The translations under genes and the position numbers were made by a program. 9,793 nt of DNA from Candidatus Omnitrophota bacterium. Lineage in GTDB: Bacteria > Omnitrophota > Gorgyraeia > Gygaellales > Profunditerraquicolaceae. The stretch spans positions 1 through 9,793 of the forward strand of contig JAUYDQ010000002.1 in NCBI GenBank assembly GCA_030691725.1, read 5' to 3'. Each line of letters begins with the position of its first letter. Within the stretch, counting starts at the first letter, position 1. Below the pieces are notes generated by a model that did no database searches, was not told the origin of the DNA, and was given only the letters and a program-made list of their open reading frames with translations. Shown here piece after piece: positions 1-7,876 of the stretch.

Positions 1-117
1 GTAATGCGACGTAAGCACCAACAGGAGCATAAACGCTATAAAGTAGCTCTTTGGTGGGCCACTATGAACAATTTGCCTTACGATGTTTTACAATTCTTTT
101 GGTTTCTTTATCATTAA
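1..117 (+). CDS. Short open fragment at the window edge, unrecognised
   Basis: The first frame is open from base 1 to a TAA at 115-117. An ATG at 4-6 would give a 37-residue peptide rich in basic residues at the start (RRKHQQEHKRYK) and aromatic residues at the end (QFFWFLYH). The upstream side is outside the window, so this may be the tail of a longer protein, a tiny gene or chance. I do not recognise the family. It lies immediately upstream of another gene-like fragment (164-334), so both may be remnants of degraded genes. Low confidence that it is coding. Confidence 0.2.
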   Translation, partial: VMRRKHQQEHKRYKVALWWATMNNLPYDVLQFFWFLYH

Positions 118-163
118 TTTGTGGTAAAATTGGTGTTATCCTGCATAATTTGTTCAGTAGTAG

Positions 164-334
164 AAAAAGATTTCTTCCTGCCTGCCGGCAGGCAGGTGCT
201 CTGAATTAATCGCTACAGGATTCTATAAAGAAGGAGATTATCTATTCGGAAAGTCAGCAGAAAATATATTACCCGCTGATTTTAACAATCTAGAGCTCTT
301 TGAAGAAATAAAAGATATTTGGCTTTTGTCCTGA
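164..334 (+). pseudogene. Probable C-terminal gene remnant interrupted by a palindromic repeat
   Basis: A frame open from just after a TAG (161-163) to TGA (332-334) reads like real protein from about base 203, with a sequence including GFYKEGDYLFGKSAENI and a tail LFEEIKDIWLLS. It has no credible start codon or ribosome site. The 20-bp palindrome at 177-196 lies inside it and translates as CLPAGR here, or LPAGRQ in the neighbouring frame. The neighbouring frame also reads plausibly up to the palindrome (SVVEKDFF) and then stops at 202-205, which would fit a repeat insertion that shifted the frame. The family is not recognised. The remnant interpretation is inference. Confidence 0.3.
177..196. 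repeat. 20-bp perfect palindrome, CCTGCC/GGCAGG type
   Basis: The sequence is CCTGCCTGCC followed directly by its reverse complement GGCAGGCAGG, so it is identical on both strands. It lacks a following T-run and is not a terminator. From general familiarity, palindromes of exactly this type are dispersed in many candidate-phylum genomes, where they also turn up inside reading frames as PAGRQ-like peptides. It sits inside the gene remnant at 164-334. Confidence 0.85.
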
Positions 335-361
335 CTTTGAAAATTTTCTCGGCTTTTTTAT

Positions 362-392
362 GGGGCGGGCGTGCCCGCACCACGCCCGCCCC
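362..392. repeat. GC-rich hairpin, 12-bp arms
   Basis: GGGGCGGGCGTG (362-373) is perfectly complementary to CACGCCCGCCCC (381-392) across a 7-nt loop. A T-run (355-359) lies before the stem and none follows it, so the usual + strand intrinsic terminator layout is absent. Read on the - strand it is followed by A residues, which also does not fit. Best described as an intergenic palindromic repeat. Confidence 0.8.
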
Positions 393-433
393 AAGCAGTT
401 CGTGCTCAAGCACTGTTCGCGAGAGGCTCTGCA

Positions 434-473
434 TACCGCCTTCGTAGATTATTTTAAATTATTGTAGGCGGTA
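434..473. repeat. Inverted repeat, 8-bp arms
   Basis: TACCGCCT (434-441) pairs with AGGCGGTA (466-473) across an AT-rich 24-nt interior. A wider pair, GTTCGT (398-403) with ACGAAC (479-484), encloses it, and a small GTGC-TCAA-GCAC hairpin lies at 402-413. The whole 398-484 block could fold as a multi-branched structure. It does not match a tRNA because no T-loop or anticodon arm is recognisable. Confidence 0.5.
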
Positions 474-540
474 AGCGGACGAACCCTTCTTATGAACAAA
501 TATTTTTTAGCGGGTAAAAACTTGTTGGTGTGAGGACGCT

Positions 541-576
541 GCGGCTGGCAGCTGCCCCCACCCAGCTGCCAGCCGC
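541..576. repeat. GC-rich hairpin, 14-bp arms
   Basis: GCGGCTGGCAGCTG (541-554) is exactly complementary to CAGCTGCCAGCCGC (563-576) around an 8-nt C-rich loop. The flanking T540 and A577 can extend it to 15 bp. No T-tract follows. It lies in the falsely open frame upstream of the acylphosphatase start. Confidence 0.85.
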
Positions 577-632
577 AAGCAGAGGCGAACACGCAATAAA
601 ATTAGCTGGAAGTGAGCGACCCAGCGAACGCC

Positions 633-666
633 CCGTTTTGGCTTTGCCCCAGCAAAGCCAAAACGG
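633..666. repeat. Hairpin, 14-bp arms
   Basis: CCGTTTTGGCTTTG (633-646) is exactly complementary to CAAAGCCAAAACGG (653-666) with a 6-nt loop. No U-tract follows on either strand. Its sequence is unrelated to the neighbouring hairpin at 541-576, so the two are not copies of one repeat. It lies 110 nt upstream of the acylphosphatase start. Confidence 0.85.
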
Positions 667-775
667 AGCTCGGGAGACACGGGAGCCCGACAGGGCGGTG
701 CGTATAGAGATTAAGTTTGAGTTACCAAAGTTTCAAAATAGGTTCGCACTGCGTTTAATAGGTGCGACCAAATAT

Positions 776-1048
776 ATGAAAAAACAGATCCGTGTATATT
801 ATAGCGGCCAAGTTCAGGGCGTGGGTTTTCGTTTTACCGCTGAAGATATTGCCCAAGACTTAGATGTTACGGGATGGGTGAAGAACTTACGCGATGGCAG
901 GGTTGAGGTGGTAGCAGAGGCAGAAGAGGGCCTGTTAAAAGAGTTTCTAGAAAGAATTAATAAGTATTTCTCCATGTACATTCAAGATGCGGATATCCAG
1001 TGGCTTCCTGCCGCAGGTGAGTTTAAAGATTTTGGGATTAAGTTTTAA
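776..1048 (+). CDS. acyP: Acylphosphatase (EC 3.6.1.7)
   Basis: This small cytosolic enzyme hydrolyses acyl phosphates such as carboxyl-phosphate intermediates. The 90-residue length is normal for the family. The phosphate-binding loop GQVQGVGFR (residues 11-19) carries the catalytic Arg19, and [12 protein letters not shown] (34-45) carries the catalytic Asn37. These are the two hallmark residues of the ferredoxin-like acylphosphatase fold. The frame is open upstream to 530, but the family begins at the MKKQIRVYY start at 776, and the extra 82 codons are made of palindromic spacer DNA, so I place the start at 776. A modest AGGTG at 760-764 could be the ribosome site; it lies next to a small inverted repeat (TCGCAC 744-749 with GTGCGA 762-767). 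Downstream are two hairpins and then the metallophosphoesterase gene. The 3' end is intact. Function assignment is secure; the physiological substrate is unknown. Confidence 0.93.
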   Translation: MKKQIRVYYSGQVQGVGFRFTAEDIAQDLDVTGWVKNLRDGRVEVVAEAEEGLLKEFLERINKYFSMYIQDADIQWLPAAGEFKDFGIKF

Positions 1049-1078
1049 TGGTATAGGAAAGTATGCTTTCCTATACCA
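1049..1078. repeat. 13-bp hairpin directly after the acylphosphatase stop
   Basis: TGGTATAGGAAAG (1049-1061) pairs perfectly with CTTTCCTATACCA (1066-1078) around a 4-nt loop, starting at the base after the TAA of the acylphosphatase gene. No U-tract follows, so it is not a standard intrinsic terminator. It could still stabilise the mRNA 3' end or slow polymerase. Confidence 0.85.
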
Positions 1079-1089
1079 CTGGGAGGGGT

Positions 1090-1117
1090 TTGGAAAGGGT
1101 GCAGGCACCCTTTCCAA
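1090..1117. repeat. 13-bp inverted repeat with minimal loop
   Basis: TTGGAAAGGGTGC (1090-1102) and GCACCCTTTCCAA (1105-1117) are exact reverse complements separated by 2 nt, so a folded RNA would open the innermost pairs. It lies 11 nt after the 1049-1078 hairpin. The two share a GGAAAG core but otherwise differ. No U-tract follows. Confidence 0.85.
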
Positions 1118-1161
1118 GGGGTAACAGAGAGGCGAGGGCCCCTATGGACAAGAAAATTTAC

Positions 1162-1177
1162 GGAAAGGAAATTTTTT
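1162..1177 (+). promoter_or_regulatory. Ribosome binding site presented in a hairpin loop
   Basis: GGAAAGGAA lies 7 nt before the GTG start at 1178 and supports that start. AAAATTT (1153-1159) and AAATTTT (1169-1175) can pair around a 9-nt loop that contains most of the Shine-Dalgarno purines. The pairing is all A-T, so any regulatory effect is speculative. Confidence 0.5.
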
Positions 1178-1906
1178 GTGCGTTATGGTATTTTTTCCGA
1201 TATACATTCCAATTTAGAAGCACTGGATGCAATTATTGAAGCTTATAGAAAAGAAAAGATAGATAAATATCTATGCGTAGGCGATGTCGTAGGTTATGCT
1301 GCAAGTCCCAAAGAATGCATTGATAAAGTAAAAAAGCTTGCAATGATTACTGTTGCCGGAAATCATGACTGGGCAAGTGTCAATTTATTTTCCACAGATT
1401 ATTTTAATCCGCTCGCGAAAGTTGCCGTATCCTGGACAGAGCGTAATTTAGATGAACAAGACAGATATTTTTTAGAAGGGCTGGCACTTGTTTATAAAAA
1501 TGAGGATTTGGCTTTGGTACATGGCACCTTAGATGAACCCGGTGATTTCAACTATATGACTGATGGTTATATTGCCTCCAAGACCTTCGAATTATTAGAG
1601 ACTAATATTTGTTTTGTGGGGCATACGCATGTCCCCGGAGTATTTATTAAATCTAAAAATAGTCACATAGAATATCAAGAAGGTAGTAATATTGATATCA
1701 AAGAAGAGAATAAATATATTATAAATGTGGGTAGCGTAGGACAACCGCGCGACGGTAATCCACAGGCAGCATATTGTATATACGATACTGATAAGGAAAA
1801 TATACAGATTAAACGAATAAGCTATGATATTCAGACTACCAGACAAAAGATTATCAATGAAGGTCTCCCAAGATTTCTTGGAGAAAGACTTCTGTTGGGT
1901 AGATAA
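1178..1906 (+). CDS. Calcineurin-like metallophosphoesterase (YfcE/MJ0936-like)
   Basis: A cytosolic dinuclear-metal phosphoesterase of 242 residues. The family's metal-binding blocks are all visible in order: SDIHSN (Asp8, His10), GDVVGY (Asp36), GNHD (Asn62, His63), His115 in LVHGT, and GHTHVP (His149, His151). The large insertion seen in Ap4A hydrolases (ApaH) is absent; the shape is that of small bacterial and archaeal phosphodiesterases active on model bis-phosphodiesters, whose natural substrate is usually unknown. Translation starts at GTG (1178), supported by a strong purine-rich ribosome site and because the DxH motif begins 8 residues in. The stop lies 3 nt before the ligA ATG, so the two are almost certainly cotranscribed. 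The substrate cannot be read from sequence. Confidence 0.9.
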   Translation: MRYGIFSDIHSNLEALDAIIEAYRKEKIDKYLCVGDVVGYAASPKECIDKVKKLAMITVAGNHDWASVNLFSTDYFNPLAKVAVSWTERNLDEQDRYFLEGLALVYKNEDLALVHGTLDEPGDFNYMTDGYIASKTFELLETNICFVGHTHVPGVFIKSKNSHIEYQEGSNIDIKEENKYIINVGSVGQPRDGNPQAAYCIYDTDKENIQIKRISYDIQTTRQKIINEGLPRFLGERLLLGR

Positions 1907-4412
<2,506 letters not shown>

Positions 4413-4416
<4 letters not shown>

Positions 4417-5033
4417 TTTTAGAGACTGTTTGCGTAGGCTCAATGCAGGTCAATTGTTATATCCTTGCTGCTAACTCTAATAGCCGGGCAATAATTATTG
4501 ATCCGGGTGACGAAAAGCAAAAAATAGAGTGGGTTTTAAAGAAATACAACTTAAAACCAGAGTTTATTATTAATACTCACGGCCATATTGATCATATCGG
4601 TTGTGATGATAAGTTTGACGTACCCGTGTATATACACAGGCAAGATTCAGCTCTATTAGGAAACCCTGAACTTAATCTATCTACTTTTTTTGCGTCCCCT
4701 TTTAGTCTAGGATCCAATATAAAAGTCCTGGAGGACAAAGAGGCTATTGAATTAGGCCAGATACAATTAGAGGTGATTCATGTGCCTGGGCATACGCCGG
4801 GAGGGATTTCGCTGCTCATGAAAAAACCTAAAAATAATATTTTATTTACCGGTGATACCTTATTTTATCATGGCATCGGTAGAACCGACTTTCCAGGCGC
4901 AAGCGAAACTTTACTTATAAAATCTATAAAGGACAGACTATTTAAGTTAAGCGATGATACAATTGTCTATCCCGGCCATGGGCCATCTTCTACAATAGGA
5001 GAAGAGAAAAATAATAATCCATTCCTGAATTAA
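4413..5033 (+). CDS. Metallo-beta-lactamase-fold hydrolase, glyoxalase II-like
   Basis: A 206-residue cytosolic metalloenzyme of the hydroxyacylglutathione hydrolase-like branch. The metal ligands are visible as THGHIDH (His56, His58, Asp60, His61), His127 in GHTPGG, Asp148 in FTGDTLF, and His189 in PGHGP. The segment GIGRTDFPGAS (154-164) is a signature of this YcbL/YcbL-like short form. It lacks the extra C-terminal glutathione-binding domain of full glyoxalase II (about 250 residues), so thioester hydrolysis is likely but glutathione use is uncertain. The start overlaps the lipoprotein stop (ATGA), and xerD begins 1 nt after its TAA. Short stand-alone members are common and their substrates are mostly unassigned. 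Confidence 0.92.
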
Positions 5034-5034
5034 A

Positions 5035-5922
5035 ATGAATGAGCTGGTGGATGCTTTTTTAAATTATTTATCGGTTGAACGCGGCTTATCCCGCAATACT
5101 ATTATTTCTTACCGGGAAGATATTAATACATATATAGATTTCCTTAAGGCCGCGCACATTGATGGTTTCTCATTAACTAAAAAGAACGATATAACTGATT
5201 TTATGCTTTCTCAAAAGGATAAAGGGCTGGCCTCAAATTCAGTCGCCCGCAGGTTAGCAGCAATAAAAGCATTCTATAGATTTTTAGTAAGAGAGAGAAT
5301 ATTAAAAACCGATCCCAGCAACTTAATAGATTCGCCTAAATTATGGAAAAAAATTCCCCAGACACTTTCCGTAAATGAAGTGGACGTATTGCTCAGTCAA
5401 CCCAACATCAGGAATAGGCAGGGCATAAGAGACAAGGCGATTTTAGAAACCCTGTATGCTACAGGTATGCGCGTATCAGAAGCAGTGAATCTGAAGACAG
5501 ATAATGTTAATTTAGATGTGGGATTCTTACGTTGTATTGGCAAAGGCAATAAAGAGCGGATTATACCTTTGGGTGCAAAAGCAATAAACAGTATTAAGAG
5601 ATACCTTCAGGTTAGTCGGCCGCACCAGTTAAAAAATAAAGAGAGTGATTTTTTATTTCTGAATCGATTCGGCAAAAAGATATCCCGACAGTCCTTCTGG
5701 AAGATAATCAAAAGATATGCTAAAGAGGCCAGGATTAAAAAACCTATAAGGCCGCATATCTTAAGACATTCATTTGCCACGCATTTGTTAGAAAGGGGAG
5801 CGGACCTGCGTTCGGTTCAGGAGATGCTGGGCCACGCTAATATTTCTACTACACAGATCTATACTCACATAAGCAAGGAACGGCTTAAGGCAATACACAG
5901 GATGTTTCATCCCCGGCCATAA
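5035..5922 (+). CDS. xerD: Site-specific tyrosine recombinase XerD/XerC family
   Basis: Resolves chromosome dimers at dif sites with FtsK; acts on DNA in the cytoplasm. The 295-residue length is normal. The N-terminal SAM-like core-binding domain (about 1-85, FLNYLSVERGLSRNTIISY) is followed by the catalytic domain, with Arg146 (ATGMRVSE), Lys170 (GKGNKER), His241 and Arg244 (HILRHSFATH), His267 (LGHANIS) and nucleophile Tyr276 (TQIYTH). All six catalytic residues are present at spacing nearly identical to E. coli XerD. The location in a housekeeping operon, with no phage or integron neighbours, argues for a chromosomal Xer rather than an integrase; C versus D subtype is less sure. It begins 1 nt after the hydrolase stop without a clear Shine-Dalgarno, suggesting coupling. 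Confidence 0.95.
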   Translation: MNELVDAFLNYLSVERGLSRNTIISYREDINTYIDFLKAAHIDGFSLTKKNDITDFMLSQKDKGLASNSVARRLAAIKAFYRFLVRERILKTDPSNLIDSPKLWKKIPQTLSVNEVDVLLSQPNIRNRQGIRDKAILETLYATGMRVSEAVNLKTDNVNLDVGFLRCIGKGNKERIIPLGAKAINSIKRYLQVSRPHQLKNKESDFLFLNRFGKKISRQSFWKIIKRYAKEARIKKPIRPHILRHSFATHLLERGADLRSVQEMLGHANISTTQIYTHISKERLKAIHRMFHPRP

Positions 5923-5940
5923 TAGTAGGTAGTAGGTAGG
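5923..5940. repeat. Tandem heptamer TAGTAGG, about 2.6 copies
   Basis: TAGTAGG is repeated at 5923-5929 and 5930-5936 and continues as TAGG, filling the 40-nt spacer between xerD and the CCA enzyme right up to the ribosome site. The repeat begins immediately after the xerD TAA stop. It may be a slippage-prone microsatellite or part of a dispersed repeat; too short to decide. Confidence 0.6.
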
Positions 5941-5945
5941 GATTA

Positions 5946-5953
5946 GGGAGAGG
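5946..5953 (+). promoter_or_regulatory. Ribosome binding site for the CCA enzyme
   Basis: GGGAGAGG lies 9 nt before the ATG at 5963 and fixes that start. It is the clearest Shine-Dalgarno in the window, fitting a gene that has a 40-nt gap upstream and so cannot rely on coupling to xerD. Confidence 0.65.
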
Positions 5954-5962
5954 TTTTTAGAG

Positions 5963-7240
5963 ATGAAGGAATATTTAAAGAGATTACCCAAAGATTTGCA
6001 AGATTTAATATCTTTAGCGGGCGATTTGGCTTATTCTAATAATATGCCTGTTTATTTAGTAGGCGGGTTTGTGCGGGATTTAATTTTAGGGGTTAAGAAT
6101 TTAGATTTAGATATTGTAGTGGAAGGTGATGGCATAAAGTTTGCAGAAGTTCTTTCTCAAAAGCTAAATGCCGGGTTAATTCGGCATAGAAGATTCAGGA
6201 CCGCCACCGTTATACTTAAGAGACATTTAAAGGTTGATATTGCTACTGCCCGTCGAGAATACTATCCCCAACCCGCCCATCTTCCCGAGGTTACCAGCGG
6301 CGTTTTAAAAGACGACCTGATGAGGCGAGATTTTACTATAAATGCCATGGCTATAAGTATAAATCGTCAAGATTTCGGGAGGTTTATAGATTGCTTTGGC
6401 GGGGAGGAAGATTTGGCCGATAAAAAGATACGCGTATTACATAATTTAAGTTTCATTGACGATCCCACGCGCATATTAAGAGCGATAAGATTTAAACAAA
6501 GGTATAATTTTAAGTTTGAGCCAAAAACACTTAAGCTTTTAAGGCAAGCAAATAGATTAAAAATGTTAGAGATGGTTCAGCCACAGCGATTACGCGACGA
6601 ATTGATCCTGATACTGAAAGAAGAGCGACCCTTAAAACAACTAATACGCATCAAAGAATTAATAGGGTTCGATTTTATAAATTCAGGATTATCATTATCA
6701 AAAAATACTTTGGCATTCTTAAAATCTATTGAAAGCCAAATAAGTTGGTTTAAGAGGAAGTATCCCAAACGCCGGCAGCTTGATATCTGGCTTATCTATT
6801 TTATAGGGCTGATAGACCAGCTAAATATAAATAATATTAAATTAATCTGTAAAAAATTTGTTTTTCGCAGGGGAGAAGAAAAAAGAATACTGGCTTATAA
6901 AAAACTTAAACCTAAATTTATCAAAGAATTAAACCGGGATAAAATCAAACCATCGAAAGTTTTTAGCCTTCTTGAGTCCTTAAGTTACGAAGTTATTATT
7001 TTAATTAAAGCAAAATTTAAAAACGCCAATCTTAAGAAACGTATCGAGGATTTTTTCGAAGTTTATAACGGCATGCGTCTTTATATATCCGGTGCGGACC
7101 TACATAAATTGGGCTTGACGCCGGGCCCGTATTATCAGAAAATCTTTCATCGTGTATTAAATGCAAAACTCGATGGCCTGGTTAAAACCAAAAAAGGTGA
7201 ATTGGAATTAATTAAGAAAATAACAACAAGACTTAAATGA
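5963..7240 (+). CDS. cca: Class II CCA tRNA nucleotidyltransferase / poly(A) polymerase family
   Basis: Adds or repairs the 3' CCA end of tRNAs from CTP and ATP. The 425-residue protein opens with the nucleotidyltransferase head: LVGGFVRD (32-39), catalytic carboxylates in DLD (Asp48, Asp50), a third in VDIATAR (Asp92), RRDFTINAM (121-129), and the DDPTRILRAIRF motif (166-177). A helical body follows, and the C-terminal GLTPGPYYQKIF...LDG segment (about 383-405) is typical of long bacterial members. I see no HD phosphohydrolase motif. Whether it adds full CCA or only A or CC cannot be told from these motifs; some bacteria split the task between two paralogues. The start is supported by GGGAGAGG. 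The stop TGA overlaps the ATG of the broken ylxP gene (ATGA at 7237), so the two were translationally coupled. Confidence 0.93.
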   Translation: MKEYLKRLPKDLQDLISLAGDLAYSNNMPVYLVGGFVRDLILGVKNLDLDIVVEGDGIKFAEVLSQKLNAGLIRHRRFRTATVILKRHLKVDIATARREYYPQPAHLPEVTSGVLKDDLMRRDFTINAMAISINRQDFGRFIDCFGGEEDLADKKIRVLHNLSFIDDPTRILRAIRFKQRYNFKFEPKTLKLLRQANRLKMLEMVQPQRLRDELILILKEERPLKQLIRIKELIGFDFINSGLSLSKNTLAFLKSIESQISWFKRKYPKRRQLDIWLIYFIGLIDQLNINNIKLICKKFVFRRGEEKRILAYKKLKPKFIKELNRDKIKPSKVFSLLESLSYEVIILIKAKFKNANLKKRIEDFFEVYNGMRLYISGADLHKLGLTPGPYYQKIFHRVLNAKLDGLVKTKKGELELIKKITTRLK

Positions 7241-7285
7241 CCAGCGGTATCTTAAAATTGGCCTTATTTATACACGATAGCAATT

Positions 7286-7358
7286 CTTTTCCCGCTTAAT
7301 AGGCTCTTGGATTGCAGGCGGGATCCCGCCTGCTAATAGAATAGCTTGGCGGGAAAAG
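7286..7358. repeat. Nested palindromic block inside the broken ylxP gene
   Basis: The outer arms CTTTTCCCGC (7286-7295) and GCGGGAAAAG (7349-7358) are perfect inverted repeats. Centred within is a 20-bp perfect palindrome (7314-7333: GCAGGCGGGA then its complement). A short direct repeat TAATAG (7297-7302 and 7334-7339) brackets the centre, which could be a target duplication or chance. No transposase is encoded. The block introduces stop codons into the ylxP frame. Confidence 0.75.
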
Positions 7359-7428
7359 GAAAAAGGCTGGCGGGGATAGTTAATTTTATAGAGGAATTGA
7401 AAACAGCAGATTTAATAAATTATGAAAT

Positions 7429-7432
7429 GGAG
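7429..7432 (+). promoter_or_regulatory. Ribosome binding site for rbfA
   Basis: GGAG lies 9 nt before the rbfA ATG at 7442, inside the last codons of the ylxP remnant. This may explain why the C-terminal end of the broken gene has been kept in good shape. Confidence 0.5.
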
Positions 7433-7441
7433 TTGATTTAG

Positions 7442-7876
7442 ATGTCAAGACGCGATAGGGTCAGCGAAACATTAAGAAGAGAAATCGGCAATATAATTCA
7501 GCATGAATTAAAGGATCCCCGTTTAGGATTCATTACTGTTACACGAGTTGAATTAACGCAGGATTTAAGGTATGCAAAGGTATTTTTTAGTGTTTTGGGT
7601 AAAGAAGAAGAACATAAAAAGACCAAAGAGGCATTAGATTCAGCATTAGGATTTATGCGTCGATTAATTGCCCAGAGGATCAGGTTAAGGCTTGTTCCTG
7701 AGATTAGCTTTAAAGAGGATAGGTCTGCCGAATATTCCATAAGGATACAGGAGGCCCTGGATGAGATTAAAGAATTGACTGAAGTCCCACCTTCGCCCAA
7801 GGAAGCGGGCAGGAAAAAAAGAAAGGTAGCCCGGAGTGAGCCTAAAAAAAGTAGTCGCAAGCCTAAGAAAAAATAA
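7442..7876 (+). CDS. rbfA: 30S ribosome-binding factor A (RbfA)
   Basis: Assists late maturation of the 30S subunit and 16S rRNA 5' end processing, and is tied to cold adaptation. The KH-like fold region is clear: SRRDRVSETLRREI (2-15), HELKDPRLGFITVTRVELT (21-39), DLRYAKVFFSV (41-51), and a C-terminal part with PEISFKEDRSAEYSIRI. The length is 144 residues, and the extra comes from a Lys/Arg-rich tail (about 116-144) beyond the conserved domain, plausibly an rRNA-binding extension. The last 41 nt also encode the start of the next protein in another frame. It follows the ylxP remnant with no gap; truB is not next, and nrnA is, as in many bacteria. Confidence 0.96.
   Translation: MSRRDRVSETLRREIGNIIQHELKDPRLGFITVTRVELTQDLRYAKVFFSVLGKEEEHKKTKEALDSALGFMRRLIAQRIRLRLVPEISFKEDRSAEYSIRIQEALDEIKELTEVPPSPKEAGRKKRKVARSEPKKSSRKPKKK

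Larger units (their letters stand above)
335..775. other. Gene-free, repeat-rich spacer upstream of acylphosphatase
   Basis: No credible gene is seen in this 440-nt stretch. It contains strong inverted repeats at 362-392, 434-473, 541-576 and 633-666, and GC-rich sequence unlike the coding parts of the window. A frame is open from 530 into the acylphosphatase gene, but its predicted peptide is encoded by the hairpin arms and matches nothing expected, so I treat it as noncoding. No convincing promoter could be picked out. Confidence 0.6.
7237..7441 (+). pseudogene. ylxP: Disrupted ylxP (DUF503) gene; N- and C-terminal pieces remain
   Basis: Two short frames match the two ends of the DUF503/YlxP family (normally about 92-95 residues). 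From ATG 7237, overlapping the CCA stop, the reading includes GILKLALFIHDSNSF, like the family start (GxLxxELxIPxSxSLKxKR). It then meets in-frame TAA at 7297. From 7340 to the TAG at 7439-7441 the reading ends in IVNFIEELKTADLINYEME, like the DUF503 C-terminus (FIE...ELIDYEMEI). The roughly 50 central residues are missing and a palindromic block (7286-7358) sits in their place. The stop abuts the rbfA ATG, the classic ylxP-rbfA order of Bacillus-type infB clusters. The family recognition is from memory of the consensus; position and both ends agree. YlxP itself is a small conserved protein associated with ribosome and translation gene clusters, of unclear function. Confidence 0.75.

Noticed and set aside
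87..114. Promoter-like TTTACA and TATCAT separated by 16 nt
   Set aside because: The spacing is acceptable, but the region is very AT-rich, overlaps a short open fragment and leads to no identifiable gene start, so it may be chance.
339..360. Possible intrinsic terminator ending in a T-run (GGCTTTTTTA)
   Set aside because: The T-run is preceded only by the short self-complementary GAAAATTTTC, with no GC-rich stem and loop immediately before it.
177..666. CRISPR array suggested by several palindromic repeats
   Set aside because: The hairpins differ in sequence and spacing; there is no constant direct repeat with regular spacers and no cas gene.
1595..1846. Open frame on the - strand within the metallophosphoesterase
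   Set aside because: It lies fully inside a gene with all catalytic motifs on the + strand and its predicted peptide shows no family features.
5035..5922. The tyrosine recombinase as the integrase of a mobile element
   Set aside because: It is embedded in a coupled housekeeping operon and has XerD-like length and catalytic spacing; no att-like repeats or phage genes flank it.
7498..7860. 120-codon open frame on the - strand within rbfA
   Set aside because: Antisense shadow of a well-conserved rbfA; no independent evidence of coding.
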